Source: Sphingomonas sp. CCH9-E2 (lineage in GTDB: Bacteria > Pseudomonadota > Alphaproteobacteria > Sphingomonadales > Sphingomonadaceae). From it: 17,747 nt of DNA. The translations under genes were made by a program, and so were the position numbers. This document shows, piece after piece, positions 1 through 8,350 of this stretch. The stretch spans positions 1 to 17,747 of the forward strand of contig NZ_LSJM01000299.1 of assembly GCF_001557215.1 (NCBI RefSeq). The letters run 5' to 3'. How positions within the stretch are numbered: position 1 is the stretch's first letter; each line of letters begins with the position of its first letter. Under the pieces are notes generated by a model that worked only from the letters and a program-made list of their open reading frames with translations, did no database searches and had not been told where the DNA came from.

Positions 1-1491
1 GCGGTCGAACGCTTCACGGCCCACGCCCGCCATGCCCGGCCACAGGAACACCGACGGAATCCCCTGCTGGACGAAGCGATAGTGATCCGAACGTACGAAG
101 AAACCCTGTTCCGGCATCGGATCGGTGCCGACACCGACGCCGACTGTGGCGGTGGCGCGGGCGACGGTGTCGCCCAGTGTCGATCGCGCGGCGCCGAATG
201 CGATCATGTCTTCGAACTTGTACGTGATCACCGGCATGTCGAGATTGACGTTCGCGACGATCTTGTCCTTGGGCACGGTCGGGTTGTGCGCAAAGTAATC
301 GGCGCCGATCAGCCCCTTTTCCTCCGCTGTGACGGCCAGGAACATGACCGACCGACGCGGTGGTTTGCCCGATGCCTGGAAGAGCCTGGCTTCCTCGATC
401 AGCGAGGCGATGCCCATCGCATTGTCCATCGCGCCGTTATAGATGGTGTCGCCCTTTGCATCCGCGCGGCCGACGCCGACATGGTCGAGATGCGCGGTCA
501 GCACGACTACCTCGTCCTTCAGCTTGGGATCGCTGCCCGGGATGATCCCGGCGACGTTGCTGCTCATCACCATTTTGCGCTCGGTCTTGAGCGCGGCGGC
601 GAGCGTCGCGCGCGTCGCAAAGGATTTGAGCACCGGCTTGCCGTCCGCAACCGCCTTGGTCGCGGCGACCCAGTTCTTGTCGTCACCGAACAGCTTGGCC
701 GCGCCCGCCGTGCTCAGCGACGCCAGCGTCGGCGTGCCCTTGGCGGGCAAATGGCCATTGCCCTGCGCATCGGCCCAGGTCATCCGCCACTCGTCCCAAT
801 AATCGACCATCTGCGCGAACGGGCGGCGCGACCCCGGCGCTTCGAGCAGGATCACGCCCGCCGCACCCTTGCTCGCCGCGATCGCCGCCTTGTTGGCATT
901 GCTGCCGAAATGCGCGCGCTCCTCGCCATCGAAATTGCCGGGCGCGCCGCCAAAGATGGCGACGATCTTCCCCTTCACATCGACGCCCTTGTAATCGTCG
1001 CGCTTATACTGGGGTGCGACGATGCCATAGCCGACGAACACCACGCCGGCGTCGATCACCGTGCTCAGCTTTTCGGGGTCGCCGCCGGGGATGTAGTCCT
1101 TGCCGAATTCCAGCGTCACCGGGGTGCCGCCGCGCGTGACGGTCAGCGTGCCCTTGTCCGCGGGGCGAAAGCTGAGCAGCGGCACGGCCTGGAGATAGCT
1201 GCCCTTGTCGCCCGCCGGACGCAGCCCGGCTGCATAATATTGCGAGGCCACATATTCCGCGGCGATGTCATATTCGGGCGTCCCGGCGTCGCGGCCCTTC
1301 ATCGCGTTGGACGCGAGGAACATGACATGCGCCTTCATCGCGACTTCGGCGGGCGGCAGCGGCGCATTGACGCGGGCATTGTCCTCGGCGGTCGGCGCGG
1401 CGGGGGCCTTGGCCTCCTGCGCCAGCACGGCGGGCGGCGCGATGATCAGCGAAAGGGCAAGCGTCGAATGCAACAGGCGGAACTTGGACAA
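1..1491 (-). CDS. M28 family zinc metallopeptidase with PA domain, exported (3' end outside window)
   Basis: This is an exported aminopeptidase-type enzyme that should remove N-terminal residues from peptides in the periplasm or outside the cell. I translated the minus strand through 497 open codons to the window edge. All M28 di-zinc residues are visible: H334 and D336 in TAHLDHVG, D356 in AMDNAMG, the adjacent pair E390/E391 in TAEEKG, D418 in NLDMP and H470 in SDHYRF. A signal peptide covers residues 1-24 (ending AVLA before QE). A PA insert lies at about 140-210 (VVFVGYGIVAP, VKGKIV, GAAGVILLE). No ATG precedes the signal peptide. I chose TTG at 1491, preceded by GAAAG about nine bases upstream; an in-frame TTG six codons later is an alternative. 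Relatives run to roughly 550 residues, so about 50 C-terminal residues are missing. The gene diverges from pepN. The family is clear; the substrate is unknown. Confidence 0.93.
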   Translation of the reverse strand, partial: MSKFRLLHSTLALSLIIAPPAVLAQEAKAPAAPTAEDNARVNAPLPPAEVAMKAHVMFLASNAMKGRDAGTPEYDIAAEYVASQYYAAGLRPAGDKGSYLQAVPLLSFRPADKGTLTVTRGGTPVTLEFGKDYIPGGDPEKLSTVIDAGVVFVGYGIVAPQYKRDDYKGVDVKGKIVAIFGGAPGNFDGEERAHFGSNANKAAIAASKGAAGVILLEAPGSRRPFAQMVDYWDEWRMTWADAQGNGHLPAKGTPTLASLSTAGAAKLFGDDKNWVAATKAVADGKPVLKSFATRATLAAALKTERKMVMSSNVAGIIPGSDPKLKDEVVVLTAHLDHVGVGRADAKGDTIYNGAMDNAMGIASLIEEARLFQASGKPPRRSVMFLAVTAEEKGLIGADYFAHNPTVPKDKIVANVNLDMPVITYKFEDMIAFGAARSTLGDTVARATATVGVGVGTDPMPEQGFFVRSDHYRFVQQGIPSVFLWPGMAGVGREAFDR

Positions 1492-1507
1492 GGTGTCGAA
1501 CTTTCGT

Positions 1508-1537
1508 TTGAACCAAAGAGGGGGTGAGGCGTAGCAT
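1508..1537 (+). promoter_or_regulatory. Weak sigma-70-like promoter candidate for pepN
   Basis: In the 114-base divergent spacer, TTGAAC (1508-1513) is followed after 18 bases by TAGCAT (1532-1537), about 69 bases before the pepN start. The -35 matches well and the -10 only partly (four of six). Such matches occur by chance, so this is a suggestion only. Confidence 0.2.
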
Positions 1538-1605
1538 TCCGGCGACACACCGCAATCGAATTTCTTCGCGTGCGGCACTCCCCGCTCGCGCGTAAAGGCC
1601 CACAG

Positions 1606-4218
1606 ATGATCGACGCACTCGACGCTACGCCCGCCCTGCAACCCCGCGTGATCCGCCGTGCGGATTATGCGCAGCCCGACTGGCTGGTGCCGGACATCGA
1701 CCTCGATTTCGACTTGGCCCCGGGTGGCACCCGCGTGCGCGCGCGCCTGTCGGTGACGCGGAACGGCGCGCATGACCGTCCGCTGCGGCTCGACGGTGAC
1801 GGGCTGACGGCGCTCGCGGTGCGCGTCGATGGCGGCGAAGCGACGTGGCACATGGATGGCCCGACGCTGGTGATCGACCTGCCCGGCGACGCGCATGCGG
1901 TCGAGACCGAGGTCGAGATCGTGCCCGATCGTAACAGCCAGCTGATGGGCCTTTATGCCTCGGGCGGCAATCTCTGCACTCAGTGCGAGGCGGAGGGGTT
2001 CCGCCGCATCACCTTCTTCCCCGACCGTCCCGACGTCCTCTCGCGCTACCGCGTCCGGATGACGGCGGACAAGGCGCGCTACCCCGTGCTGCTCGCCAAT
2101 GGCGACCCGGTGGCGTCGGGCGAGGGCGAAGGCGGCAAGCATTGGGCCGAATGGCACGATCCCTTCCCCAAGCCGAGCTATCTGTTCGCGCTGGTCGCGG
2201 GCGATCTCGCCGCCAATCGCGCGACCTTCACCACCGCCAGCGGGCGTGAAGTCCAGCTTGCCATCTGGGTGCGCGAAAAGGATCTGCCCAAGACCGATCA
2301 CGCGCTGCACGCGCTCAAGCTCAGCATGGCGTGGGACGAGCGCGTCTATGGCCGCGAGTACGACCTCGACGTATTCAACATCGTCGCGGTGGACGATTTC
2401 AACTTCGGCGCGATGGAGAATAAGGGGCTGAACATCTTCAACAGCCGCTACATCCTCGCCGACCCCGACACCGCGACCGATTACGACTATGACGCGGTCG
2501 CTGCGGTGGTCGCGCACGAATATTTTCACAACTGGTCGGGCAACCGCGTCACCTGTCGCGACTGGTTCCAGCTTTCCCTGAAGGAAGGCTTCACCGTCTA
2601 TCGCGACCAGTGTTTCTCGGCCGATCAGGGCTCGGCCGCAGTCAAGCGGATCGAGGATGTCCGCGGCCTGCGCGCCGCGCAGTTCCCGGAGGATGCGGGG
2701 CCCCTGGCGCATCCGGTCCGCCCCGACGACTATATCGAGATCAGCAACTTCTACACCGCAACCATCTACAACAAGGGGGCCGAGGTGATCCGCATGATCG
2801 CCACGATCCTGGGTCCGCAGAAGTTTCGCGCGGGCAGCGACCTGTATTTCGAGCGGTTCGACGGCACCGCGGCGACGTGCGAGGATTTCGTCGCGTGCAT
2901 GGAGGAGGCGAGCGGCGTCGATCTGACCCAGTTTCGTCTATGGTATTCGCAGGCTGGCACCCCGCGCGTCTCGGCCAGCCTTGAGCATGACGCGGACGGC
3001 GCGCGCGCCACGCTGACGCTGCGCCAGAGCGTGCCGCCGACGCCGGGCCAGCCGGTCAAGGCGCCGATGCTGCTGCCGCTGCGGATCAAATTGTTCGGCA
3101 GCGACAGCGCCGCCCCGCTCGCCGACGAACGGCTGGTGCTGCTCGATGCGGCCGAGACGCAGATGGCCTTCGACAACGTGACCGAGCGCCCGGTGCTGTC
3201 GGTCAATCGCGGCTTTTCGGCCCCCGTCATCGTCGACACCAACCGCAGCGCCGCCGACCTCGCCTTTCTCTCGGCGCATGACGACGATCCCTTCGCCCGG
3301 TATGAGGCGATGCAGCAGCTGATGCTCGACACCTTGGTCGGCGCGGTGACCAAGGGGCATGTCGATCACGCCCCGGTGATCGCCGCGGTAGCGAACACGC
3401 TCGCCAATCCGGCGCTCGACCCCGCCTTTGTCGCCGAAGCGGTGCTGCTGCCATCGGACAGCTTCATCGGCGATCAGCTGGCGGTGGTCGATCCCGAACT
3501 GATCTTCCAGAAGCGCGAAGCGCTGCGCCGCGACCTTGGCTGCGCGCTCGAGCCGCAGTGGCGCAGCCTGTACGAAGGCGTGCGCGCCAACCGCTTCGAA
3601 TATTCCCCGGCGGGCAAGGGCGCGCGGCGGATCAAGTCGGTCGCGCTCGGCTATATCAACGCCAGTGGTGCTGCGGACGGGCCGGAACTGGCCTTCGCGC
3701 AGTTCGAGGCGGCGGACAATATGACCGACCGTCAGGGCGGACTGATGGCGCTCGCCAATCTGTCGTCAGAGGCAGCCAATGCCCGGCGCGTCGCCGCGCT
3801 CGACATTTTCTACCATCGCTACAGCGACAATAGCCTCGTCCTCGACAAATGGTTTCAGACCCAGGCGCTGTCGACCCGCCCCGACACGCTGGCGGCGGTG
3901 CAGGAACTGGCGCAGCACCCGGACTTCACCCTGGCCAACCCCAACCGCGCGCGCGCCTTGGTGGGCGCGTTCGCGGTCAATCAGCGCGCGTTCCACGGCA
4001 TCGACGGCGGAGGCTATCGCTTCGTCGCCGACCAGCTGATCGCGCTCGACAAGCTGAACCCGCAGACCGCGGCAAAGCTCGTCCCCCCGCTCGGTCGTTG
4101 GCGCCGCTTCGACGCCGCGCGCGCGGCCAAGATGCGCGCCCAGCTGGAAAGGATCCTTGCCCAGCCGGGGCTGAGCAAGGACATGACCGAGCAGGTGAGC
4201 AAGAGCTTGGAGGGCTGA
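1606..4218 (+). CDS. pepN: Aminopeptidase N (M1 family, PepN type)
   Basis: This cytoplasmic zinc aminopeptidase releases N-terminal residues from many peptides in the last steps of protein turnover. The product is 870 residues, the same length as I recall for E. coli PepN. The substrate-anchoring GAMEN motif is at 268-272. The zinc site is HEYFH with H304 and H308, plus E327 in LKEGF, giving the HEXXH-x18-E layout, with catalytic base E305. Y388 in IYNKGAEVIRM matches the transition-state tyrosine. These positions are offset by a constant seven residues from my recollection of the E. coli enzyme. The N-terminal beta domain covers about 1-200, the thermolysin-like domain about 200-450, then a small beta domain and a helical C-terminal domain. 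ATG 1606 is preferred because AAAGG sits seven bases upstream; an in-frame GTG at 1570 would add twelve unconserved residues. There is no signal peptide. The stop lies 15 bases from the end of the convergent next gene. Confidence 0.97.
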   Translation: MIDALDATPALQPRVIRRADYAQPDWLVPDIDLDFDLAPGGTRVRARLSVTRNGAHDRPLRLDGDGLTALAVRVDGGEATWHMDGPTLVIDLPGDAHAVETEVEIVPDRNSQLMGLYASGGNLCTQCEAEGFRRITFFPDRPDVLSRYRVRMTADKARYPVLLANGDPVASGEGEGGKHWAEWHDPFPKPSYLFALVAGDLAANRATFTTASGREVQLAIWVREKDLPKTDHALHALKLSMAWDERVYGREYDLDVFNIVAVDDFNFGAMENKGLNIFNSRYILADPDTATDYDYDAVAAVVAHEYFHNWSGNRVTCRDWFQLSLKEGFTVYRDQCFSADQGSAAVKRIEDVRGLRAAQFPEDAGPLAHPVRPDDYIEISNFYTATIYNKGAEVIRMIATILGPQKFRAGSDLYFERFDGTAATCEDFVACMEEASGVDLTQFRLWYSQAGTPRVSASLEHDADGARATLTLRQSVPPTPGQPVKAPMLLPLRIKLFGSDSAAPLADERLVLLDAAETQMAFDNVTERPVLSVNRGFSAPVIVDTNRSAADLAFLSAHDDDPFARYEAMQQLMLDTLVGAVTKGHVDHAPVIAAVANTLANPALDPAFVAEAVLLPSDSFIGDQLAVVDPELIFQKREALRRDLGCALEPQWRSLYEGVRANRFEYSPAGKGARRIKSVALGYINASGAADGPELAFAQFEAADNMTDRQGGLMALANLSSEAANARRVAALDIFYHRYSDNSLVLDKWFQTQALSTRPDTLAAVQELAQHPDFTLANPNRARALVGAFAVNQRAFHGIDGGGYRFVADQLIALDKLNPQTAAKLVPPLGRWRRFDAARAAKMRAQLERILAQPGLSKDMTEQVSKSLEG

Positions 4219-4233
4219 CGCCCGCCAGCTCGG

Positions 4234-4836
4234 TTACCAGGTGCGGCTGGTGATCGTGGTGTTGCCCAGGAACGCCTGGATGTCACTGGTCACCAGCCGT
4301 TTGCCATTATTGCCCGGATTCGTGTCGTCGTTGCAGCTGTTGCCGTCGATCGCGATGTCGGGGTCATAGGCGATGCTGACCTCGGCCGTGCCGGCGAACT
4401 CGAACGTGTCGAACGGATCGTTCAGCACCGGCGTGGTGTGGCGCAGCATCACTGCGCCGCGCGCGGCGGTCGCGGGCAGCGGGAAGCTGCGGGTATAGAC
4501 CGCGCCGGTATTGCCGTTGCGCAGCGTCAGGGTCACCGTCTGCTGGCGCGCACCCGAACGCCAGGCGGCGGGGCCAAGATTGACGACCTCGATCGTCGCC
4601 TGGATGCGGCGCTTGTCGCCACCGACCTTGGTGAGCGTGAGCGAGCGCACCGCGGGATCGACCTTGCAGGCGACCGGAACGCGCGGGGTCGGCACGGCGG
4701 TCGGCGTGACGCGGATCGCGGGCTTGTACGGCCGTTGCCCGGTGGGCAGGGTTTGTCCGGACTGCTGGGCAGCGGCGACGGTTCCGGCGAGCAGCGCGAC
4801 CGCGCCGGCGGCAAGGATCATGGACGAACGATGCAT
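4234..4836 (-). CDS. Small secreted protein of unknown function
   Basis: I do not recognise this 200-residue protein. A clear Sec signal peptide occupies residues 1-23 (hydrophobic core followed by GTVAAA before QQ). A proline/threonine-rich linker follows (about 28-55), then a beta-rich domain (about 57-190) whose phrases 'ATIEVVNLGPAAW' and 'QTVTLTLRNGNTGAVYTR' resemble an immunoglobulin-like or CARDB-like fold. The only two cysteines of the mature protein, C57 and C168, bracket that domain and could form a disulfide in the periplasm. An acidic, Asn-rich turn (DDTNPGNN, about 170-177) follows C168. The start is well supported: GAGGAGGG lies seven bases before the ATG. The gene stands 110 bases downstream of phoD on the same strand and converges with pepN. 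It is likely a periplasmic or surface protein; the role is unknown. Confidence 0.75.
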   Translation of the reverse strand: MHRSSMILAAGAVALLAGTVAAAQQSGQTLPTGQRPYKPAIRVTPTAVPTPRVPVACKVDPAVRSLTLTKVGGDKRRIQATIEVVNLGPAAWRSGARQQTVTLTLRNGNTGAVYTRSFPLPATAARGAVMLRHTTPVLNDPFDTFEFAGTAEVSIAYDPDIAIDGNSCNDDTNPGNNGKRLVTSDIQAFLGNTTITSRTW

Positions 4837-4946
4837 GGCTTTTCCCTCCTCTGGTTGAGCAAGCCGGGAACGCCACTGGGCCTGACAGGATTAGCTTGTA
4901 TCGGAGTCGAAATGAACCCCGTCTGGCCTTGACCGACAGCTTTCGT

Positions 4947-6572
4947 TCAGCCGGTCATCACGTTGCGTCCGCGCACCACGGTGGCGCTATGCCCGATCCG
5001 CGCGGTCTTGTTCGGCGTCAGCACGGTATCGACGAACATCCAGTCGTTGCGCACGCTGTTCGGCGTGACCGTCACCGCCATGTAGCCGCGGTTCGACGTG
5101 TCGCACCACTTCAGCTCGGGATTGGCGCCGACCAGGGCGCGGGCCACAACCTTGGGATCGATCTTGAGCGATCCTTCGTAACCGGGCGAGCTGACCGACT
5201 GGCCGGCGAATTCGACCCCGGCGGGCTTGCCGTCCTGCGCCAGATCATAGGCCCAGGCATTGTGGCTGTCTCCGGCCAGGACGATCAGGTTCGCGCCCAT
5301 GTCCTGTGCCGAGGACAGGAAGCGCGCGCGCGCGGCGGGATAGCCGCCCCAATTGTCGAAATTCATCGGCAGCCCGGCGGCGCTGAGCGCGACCCCCGCC
5401 TGCACATAGCGCTTGGACCGTTCCGGCGCGTCGGGGGCGAGCCATTCGGTCGCCTGGCGCGGGGTCATCGTCTTGCCCATGATCGTGCCGAAGCCGACCA
5501 TCTGCCAGCGCGTGCCGGCCTTGACCGAGCGTGCCATTTCGGCGGCCAGCCAGGCTTCCTGCTCCCAGCCCATCATCGTCATCGCCTTGTCCTGCCACGG
5601 CCCGTCGCGGAACGCGGCGATCGCGGCGGGGGAGTCGGGTGCCATGAACAATGCGGCGGCTTCGGGCGGCCGCGTGCGGCCGATCAGGCGGGTCTCGGTC
5701 CGGAACAAGGTCGCCAGCGATCCGATCGCATAGGCCTTCCACGGCTCGTCCGACACCGGCATCCATTCACGCCACGCCTGGAACGCTGCTGCCTTGCGGA
5801 TGGCCCAGTCGCCCTCGTTCGCCTGGTGATTCTGCGCGCCGCCTTCCCAGCTGTCATTGGTCGATTCATGGTCGTCCCACGACACGATCATCGGCTTGGC
5901 CGCATGCAGCGCGGCTAGGTCCGGGTCGGCGCGATAGCTGGCATAGCGCAGGCGATAATCGGCGAGGTGGATGATCTCCCCCTCGGGCAGCGGCCAGCGT
6001 CCGCCGACGGCGCCCGATGCGGGCGCATAACCGCCCTTCTGATATTCATAGATATAGTCGCCGAGATGAACGGCGAGGTCGATGTCCTCGCGCGCCGCCG
6101 CATGGCCATAGGCGTTGAAATAGCCATAGGGCAGGTTGGAGCAGGAGAAGACCGCGATCCCGAAGCGCGCGGCATTGCCGGCGGGCAGCGTCTTGGTCCG
6201 CCCGACCGGTGAGAAGCTGCCGTCCGGTGCAACGAAGCGGTAGAAATAGCGCGTCCCGGGCTGCAGGCCGGTCACCGTGATCTTGGTCGTCCAGTCGCGC
6301 CACGGGCCGGTGATCGCCGCGCCGCCCGCGACGACCTTGGCGAAATCCGCGCTCGCCGACACCTCGACCCGCAGCTTGGCTGAATCGCCCTTGGCGACAT
6401 AGCGCGTCCAGAGCAGCATCGACGTCGCCGACGGCTCGCCGCTGGCGACATTGTGGGTGAAGCCGTCGGCGATCCAGTTGGGGCCCTGCGCGGCAAAGCC
6501 GGGGATCGCATAGGCACCGAGGCCAAGCGTGCCGGTGAGGATCAGCGAGCGGCGGTCGATGCGAAAGGTCAT
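4947..6572 (-). CDS. phoD: PhoD-like alkaline phosphatase/phosphodiesterase, Tat-exported
   Basis: PhoD enzymes use an iron-calcium centre to hydrolyse phosphate monoesters and diesters outside the cytoplasm. The 541-residue product starts with a twin-arginine signal (RRSLIL at 7-12) and a hydrophobic stretch ending GFAA before QG at about 28, fitting export of a folded metalloenzyme. An N-terminal beta domain of the PhoD_N type spans about 35-130. The metallophosphatase core follows: C144 in FSCSN, D172 and Y175 in HLGDYIYEY, D233/D234/H235 in SWDDHE, and D435/H437 in AGDSHN. I chose ATG 6572 because it begins the Tat signal and has GGGAG seven bases upstream; the open frame continues to 6752 but adds only low-complexity arginine-rich residues. 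The gene diverges from the M49-like gene, and a Pho-box-like repeat lies 40 bases upstream of the start. The PhoD family is clear; whether monoesters or diesters are preferred is not readable. Confidence 0.92.
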   Translation of the reverse strand: MTFRIDRRSLILTGTLGLGAYAIPGFAAQGPNWIADGFTHNVASGEPSATSMLLWTRYVAKGDSAKLRVEVSASADFAKVVAGGAAITGPWRDWTTKITVTGLQPGTRYFYRFVAPDGSFSPVGRTKTLPAGNAARFGIAVFSCSNLPYGYFNAYGHAAAREDIDLAVHLGDYIYEYQKGGYAPASGAVGGRWPLPEGEIIHLADYRLRYASYRADPDLAALHAAKPMIVSWDDHESTNDSWEGGAQNHQANEGDWAIRKAAAFQAWREWMPVSDEPWKAYAIGSLATLFRTETRLIGRTRPPEAAALFMAPDSPAAIAAFRDGPWQDKAMTMMGWEQEAWLAAEMARSVKAGTRWQMVGFGTIMGKTMTPRQATEWLAPDAPERSKRYVQAGVALSAAGLPMNFDNWGGYPAARARFLSSAQDMGANLIVLAGDSHNAWAYDLAQDGKPAGVEFAGQSVSSPGYEGSLKIDPKVVARALVGANPELKWCDTSNRGYMAVTVTPNSVRNDWMFVDTVLTPNKTARIGHSATVVRGRNVMTG

Positions 6573-6612
6573 GGCGGGTCTCCCGTGGATGCCTGTCCCT
6601 TGGCGCGCGTCC

Positions 6613-6630
6613 ATGTCCGGTTCGTGACAG
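6613..6630 (-). promoter_or_regulatory. Pho-box-like direct repeat upstream of phoD
   Basis: Read on the minus strand toward phoD, the site is CTGTCAC-GAAC-CGGACAT, two seven-base half sites with an 11-base period. Against the alphaproteobacterial PhoB consensus CTGTCAT-N4-CTGTCAT it matches 6 of 7 and 5 of 7 positions. It ends 40 bases before the phoD ATG, a suitable place for activation. No clear -10 element follows, and the second half site is imperfect, so this is a plausible but unproven operator. Confidence 0.45.
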
Positions 6631-6642
6631 TTCATGTTGGTG

Positions 6643-6668
6643 GGTCTAGACCATCGATCAACTGATCG
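6643..6668. promoter_or_regulatory. Two adjacent palindromes in the phoD/M49 divergent spacer
   Basis: A perfect ten-base palindrome, GGTCTAGACC (6643-6652), is followed at once by a hyphenated inverted repeat, CGATCA-AC-TGATCG (6655-6668). Both lie just before the ribosome binding site (6674-6679) of the M49-like gene, where a repressor could block its transcription. Short palindromes arise by chance, so the operator role is a guess. Confidence 0.25.
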
Positions 6669-6684
6669 TATCCGGAGAGACCTT

Positions 6685-8340
6685 ATGCGCCGACTCGCGC
6701 TTGCCGCCCTGCTCCTCGCCACCACCGCCTGTGGCGGCGCGCCCGACGGCAACCAGACTGCGGCGCAGGGCGAAGGCTATGACCTCGCCGCGCAAAAGGC
6801 GAAGCTGGCGGTGATCCAGATGCAGACCGACACCAGCTTCCTCACCGATGAGGAGCGGCAGGTGGTCAATCTGCTGATCCGGGCGTCGAACGTCATGTCG
6901 ACCATCTACCGCGCGCAGCGGGACGCCAATTGGCAACAGACCCGCGCCGCAATCGCCAAGGAAGGCGACGCGCTCAAGCTGGAGATGTATGACCGCTATT
7001 TCGGCCCGTGGGACGAACTTGCCGACAAGCGCGCATTCTGGGGCAGCGGGTCGATGCCCGAAGGCGCGGGCTTTTACCCGACCGACCTGACGCGCGAGGC
7101 GTTCGACGCCTATCTCGGCGCCAATCCGGGCGAGAAGGCGGCGCTGACCAGCCCCTATACGGTGGTGGTGCGCGACGGGGCCAAGCTCAAGGCGATCCCC
7201 TATTCGGTCGCGTACAAGCCGCAACTGACCAAGGCGGCAAGGTTGCTCAACGAAGCCGCGGCGATCACCACCAATCCCAGCCTCAAGAAATTCCTGTCGC
7301 TCCGCGCCAAGGCGTTCCTGACCGACGATTATTACGAGTCGGAACTGGCGTGGATGGACCTCAAGGACACCCCGATCGAAGTCGCGATCGGGCCGTACGA
7401 AGTCTATACCGACCGGCTCCATGGCCAGAAGACCGCGTTCGAAAGCTTCGTGACGCTCAAGGACCCCAAGGAGTCCGCCGCGCTCGACAAGTACAAGCGC
7501 TATCTGCGCGACATGGAGGCGAACCTGCCGGTCGAGGACGGCATGAAGAACTTCCAGCGCGGGTTCGAGTCGCCGATCGCGGTGGCCGAACAGATTCGCG
7601 GCGGCGGTGACAATGTGCCGGGCGTTCAGACGATCGCCTTCAACCTGCCCAATGACGAGCGCGTGCGCGAGGCGAAGGGCGCGAAGAAGGTGATCCTGTC
7701 CAACGTGCTCGGCGCGAAATATGACCGCATCCTCGCGCCCATGGCCCCGCTGGTGCTGGTCCCCGACCAGTCCAAGCTGGTGGTGAAGAAGTACATGCAG
7801 CTCGGCACGCTGTTCCATGAGCTATCGCACAGCCTGGGGCCGGGGACGATCACCGTGGTGGGCAAGAAGACCACGGTCAGCGAAGCGCTGAAGGATCAGG
7901 CTTCGGCGATCGAAGAGGCCAAGGCCGATGTGATGGGCGCGTGGAATATCCTGTTCATGATGGACAAGGGCGAGATTCCTGCGGCGGAAAAGCCGCAGCT
8001 GTTCGCCACCTATCTCGCCGGGACGTTCCGCTCGATGCGCTTCGGGATCGAGGAGGCGCACGGGCGCGGTGCGGCGATGCAATATGGCTATATGAAAGCA
8101 AAGGGCGCGTTCGTCTGGGACGAGAGCACCGGGCGCTACCGGATCGACAACGCGAAGTTCGAAATCGCGCTGCGTGATCTGCTGCGCGACATGATCGTGT
8201 TGCAGCACAATGGCGATTATGCCGGGACCAAGGCGTTCATGGCGAAATGGGCGGTGCTCGACGCGCCGGCGAAGCGCGTGATCGCGTCGATGTCGGCGAT
8301 CCCGGTCGATATCCGCCCGGTCTACCCCGACGCGGTGTAG
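6685..8340 (+). CDS. M49-like (dipeptidyl-peptidase III family) metallopeptidase, probable lipoprotein
   Basis: M49 enzymes are zinc peptidases that cut dipeptides from short peptides. The 551-residue product has a zinc motif H378-E-L-S-H382 followed by SLGPG, then E410-E411-A-K-A-D415, the equivalent of the family's EEARAD/EECRAE element with E411 or E410 as third ligand. The usual M49 motif is the hexapeptide HEXXGH; here it is the pentapeptide HEXXH, a minority form I recall from Caldithrix DPP III. The N-terminus (hydrophobic core, then LLATTAC and a GG pair) looks like a lipoprotein signal with lipidated C18, which would place this peptidase at the envelope, whereas well-studied M49 enzymes are mostly cytosolic. 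ATG 6685 is chosen for GGAGAG five bases upstream; an in-frame ATG at 6634 would spoil the signal sequence. The gene diverges from phoD. The M49 clan relation is fairly secure; activity and specificity are not. Confidence 0.82.
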   Translation: MRRLALAALLLATTACGGAPDGNQTAAQGEGYDLAAQKAKLAVIQMQTDTSFLTDEERQVVNLLIRASNVMSTIYRAQRDANWQQTRAAIAKEGDALKLEMYDRYFGPWDELADKRAFWGSGSMPEGAGFYPTDLTREAFDAYLGANPGEKAALTSPYTVVVRDGAKLKAIPYSVAYKPQLTKAARLLNEAAAITTNPSLKKFLSLRAKAFLTDDYYESELAWMDLKDTPIEVAIGPYEVYTDRLHGQKTAFESFVTLKDPKESAALDKYKRYLRDMEANLPVEDGMKNFQRGFESPIAVAEQIRGGGDNVPGVQTIAFNLPNDERVREAKGAKKVILSNVLGAKYDRILAPMAPLVLVPDQSKLVVKKYMQLGTLFHELSHSLGPGTITVVGKKTTVSEALKDQASAIEEAKADVMGAWNILFMMDKGEIPAAEKPQLFATYLAGTFRSMRFGIEEAHGRGAAMQYGYMKAKGAFVWDESTGRYRIDNAKFEIALRDLLRDMIVLQHNGDYAGTKAFMAKWAVLDAPAKRVIASMSAIPVDIRPVYPDAV

Positions 8341-8350
8341 CGCTCAGCCG

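Noticed and set aside
82..1527. Long plus-strand open frame (481 codons) across the M28 gene
   Set aside because: It is the antisense shadow of a metallopeptidase with all catalytic residues intact; its product is arginine/histidine/glycine-rich with no domain.
4837..4946. Possible terminator or promoter between phoD and the secreted unknown gene
   Set aside because: I found only imperfect, short inverted matches and no convincing -35/-10 pair, so nothing is called here.
6573..6752. Extension of the phoD frame upstream to 6752
   Set aside because: It would place 60 residues before the Tat signal and overlap the divergent M49-like gene and its regulatory spacer.
6658..7818. Minus-strand open frame (386 codons) across the M49-like gene
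   Set aside because: It is a shadow produced by GC-rich codon bias; the plus strand carries a signal sequence, a ribosome binding site and a zinc motif.
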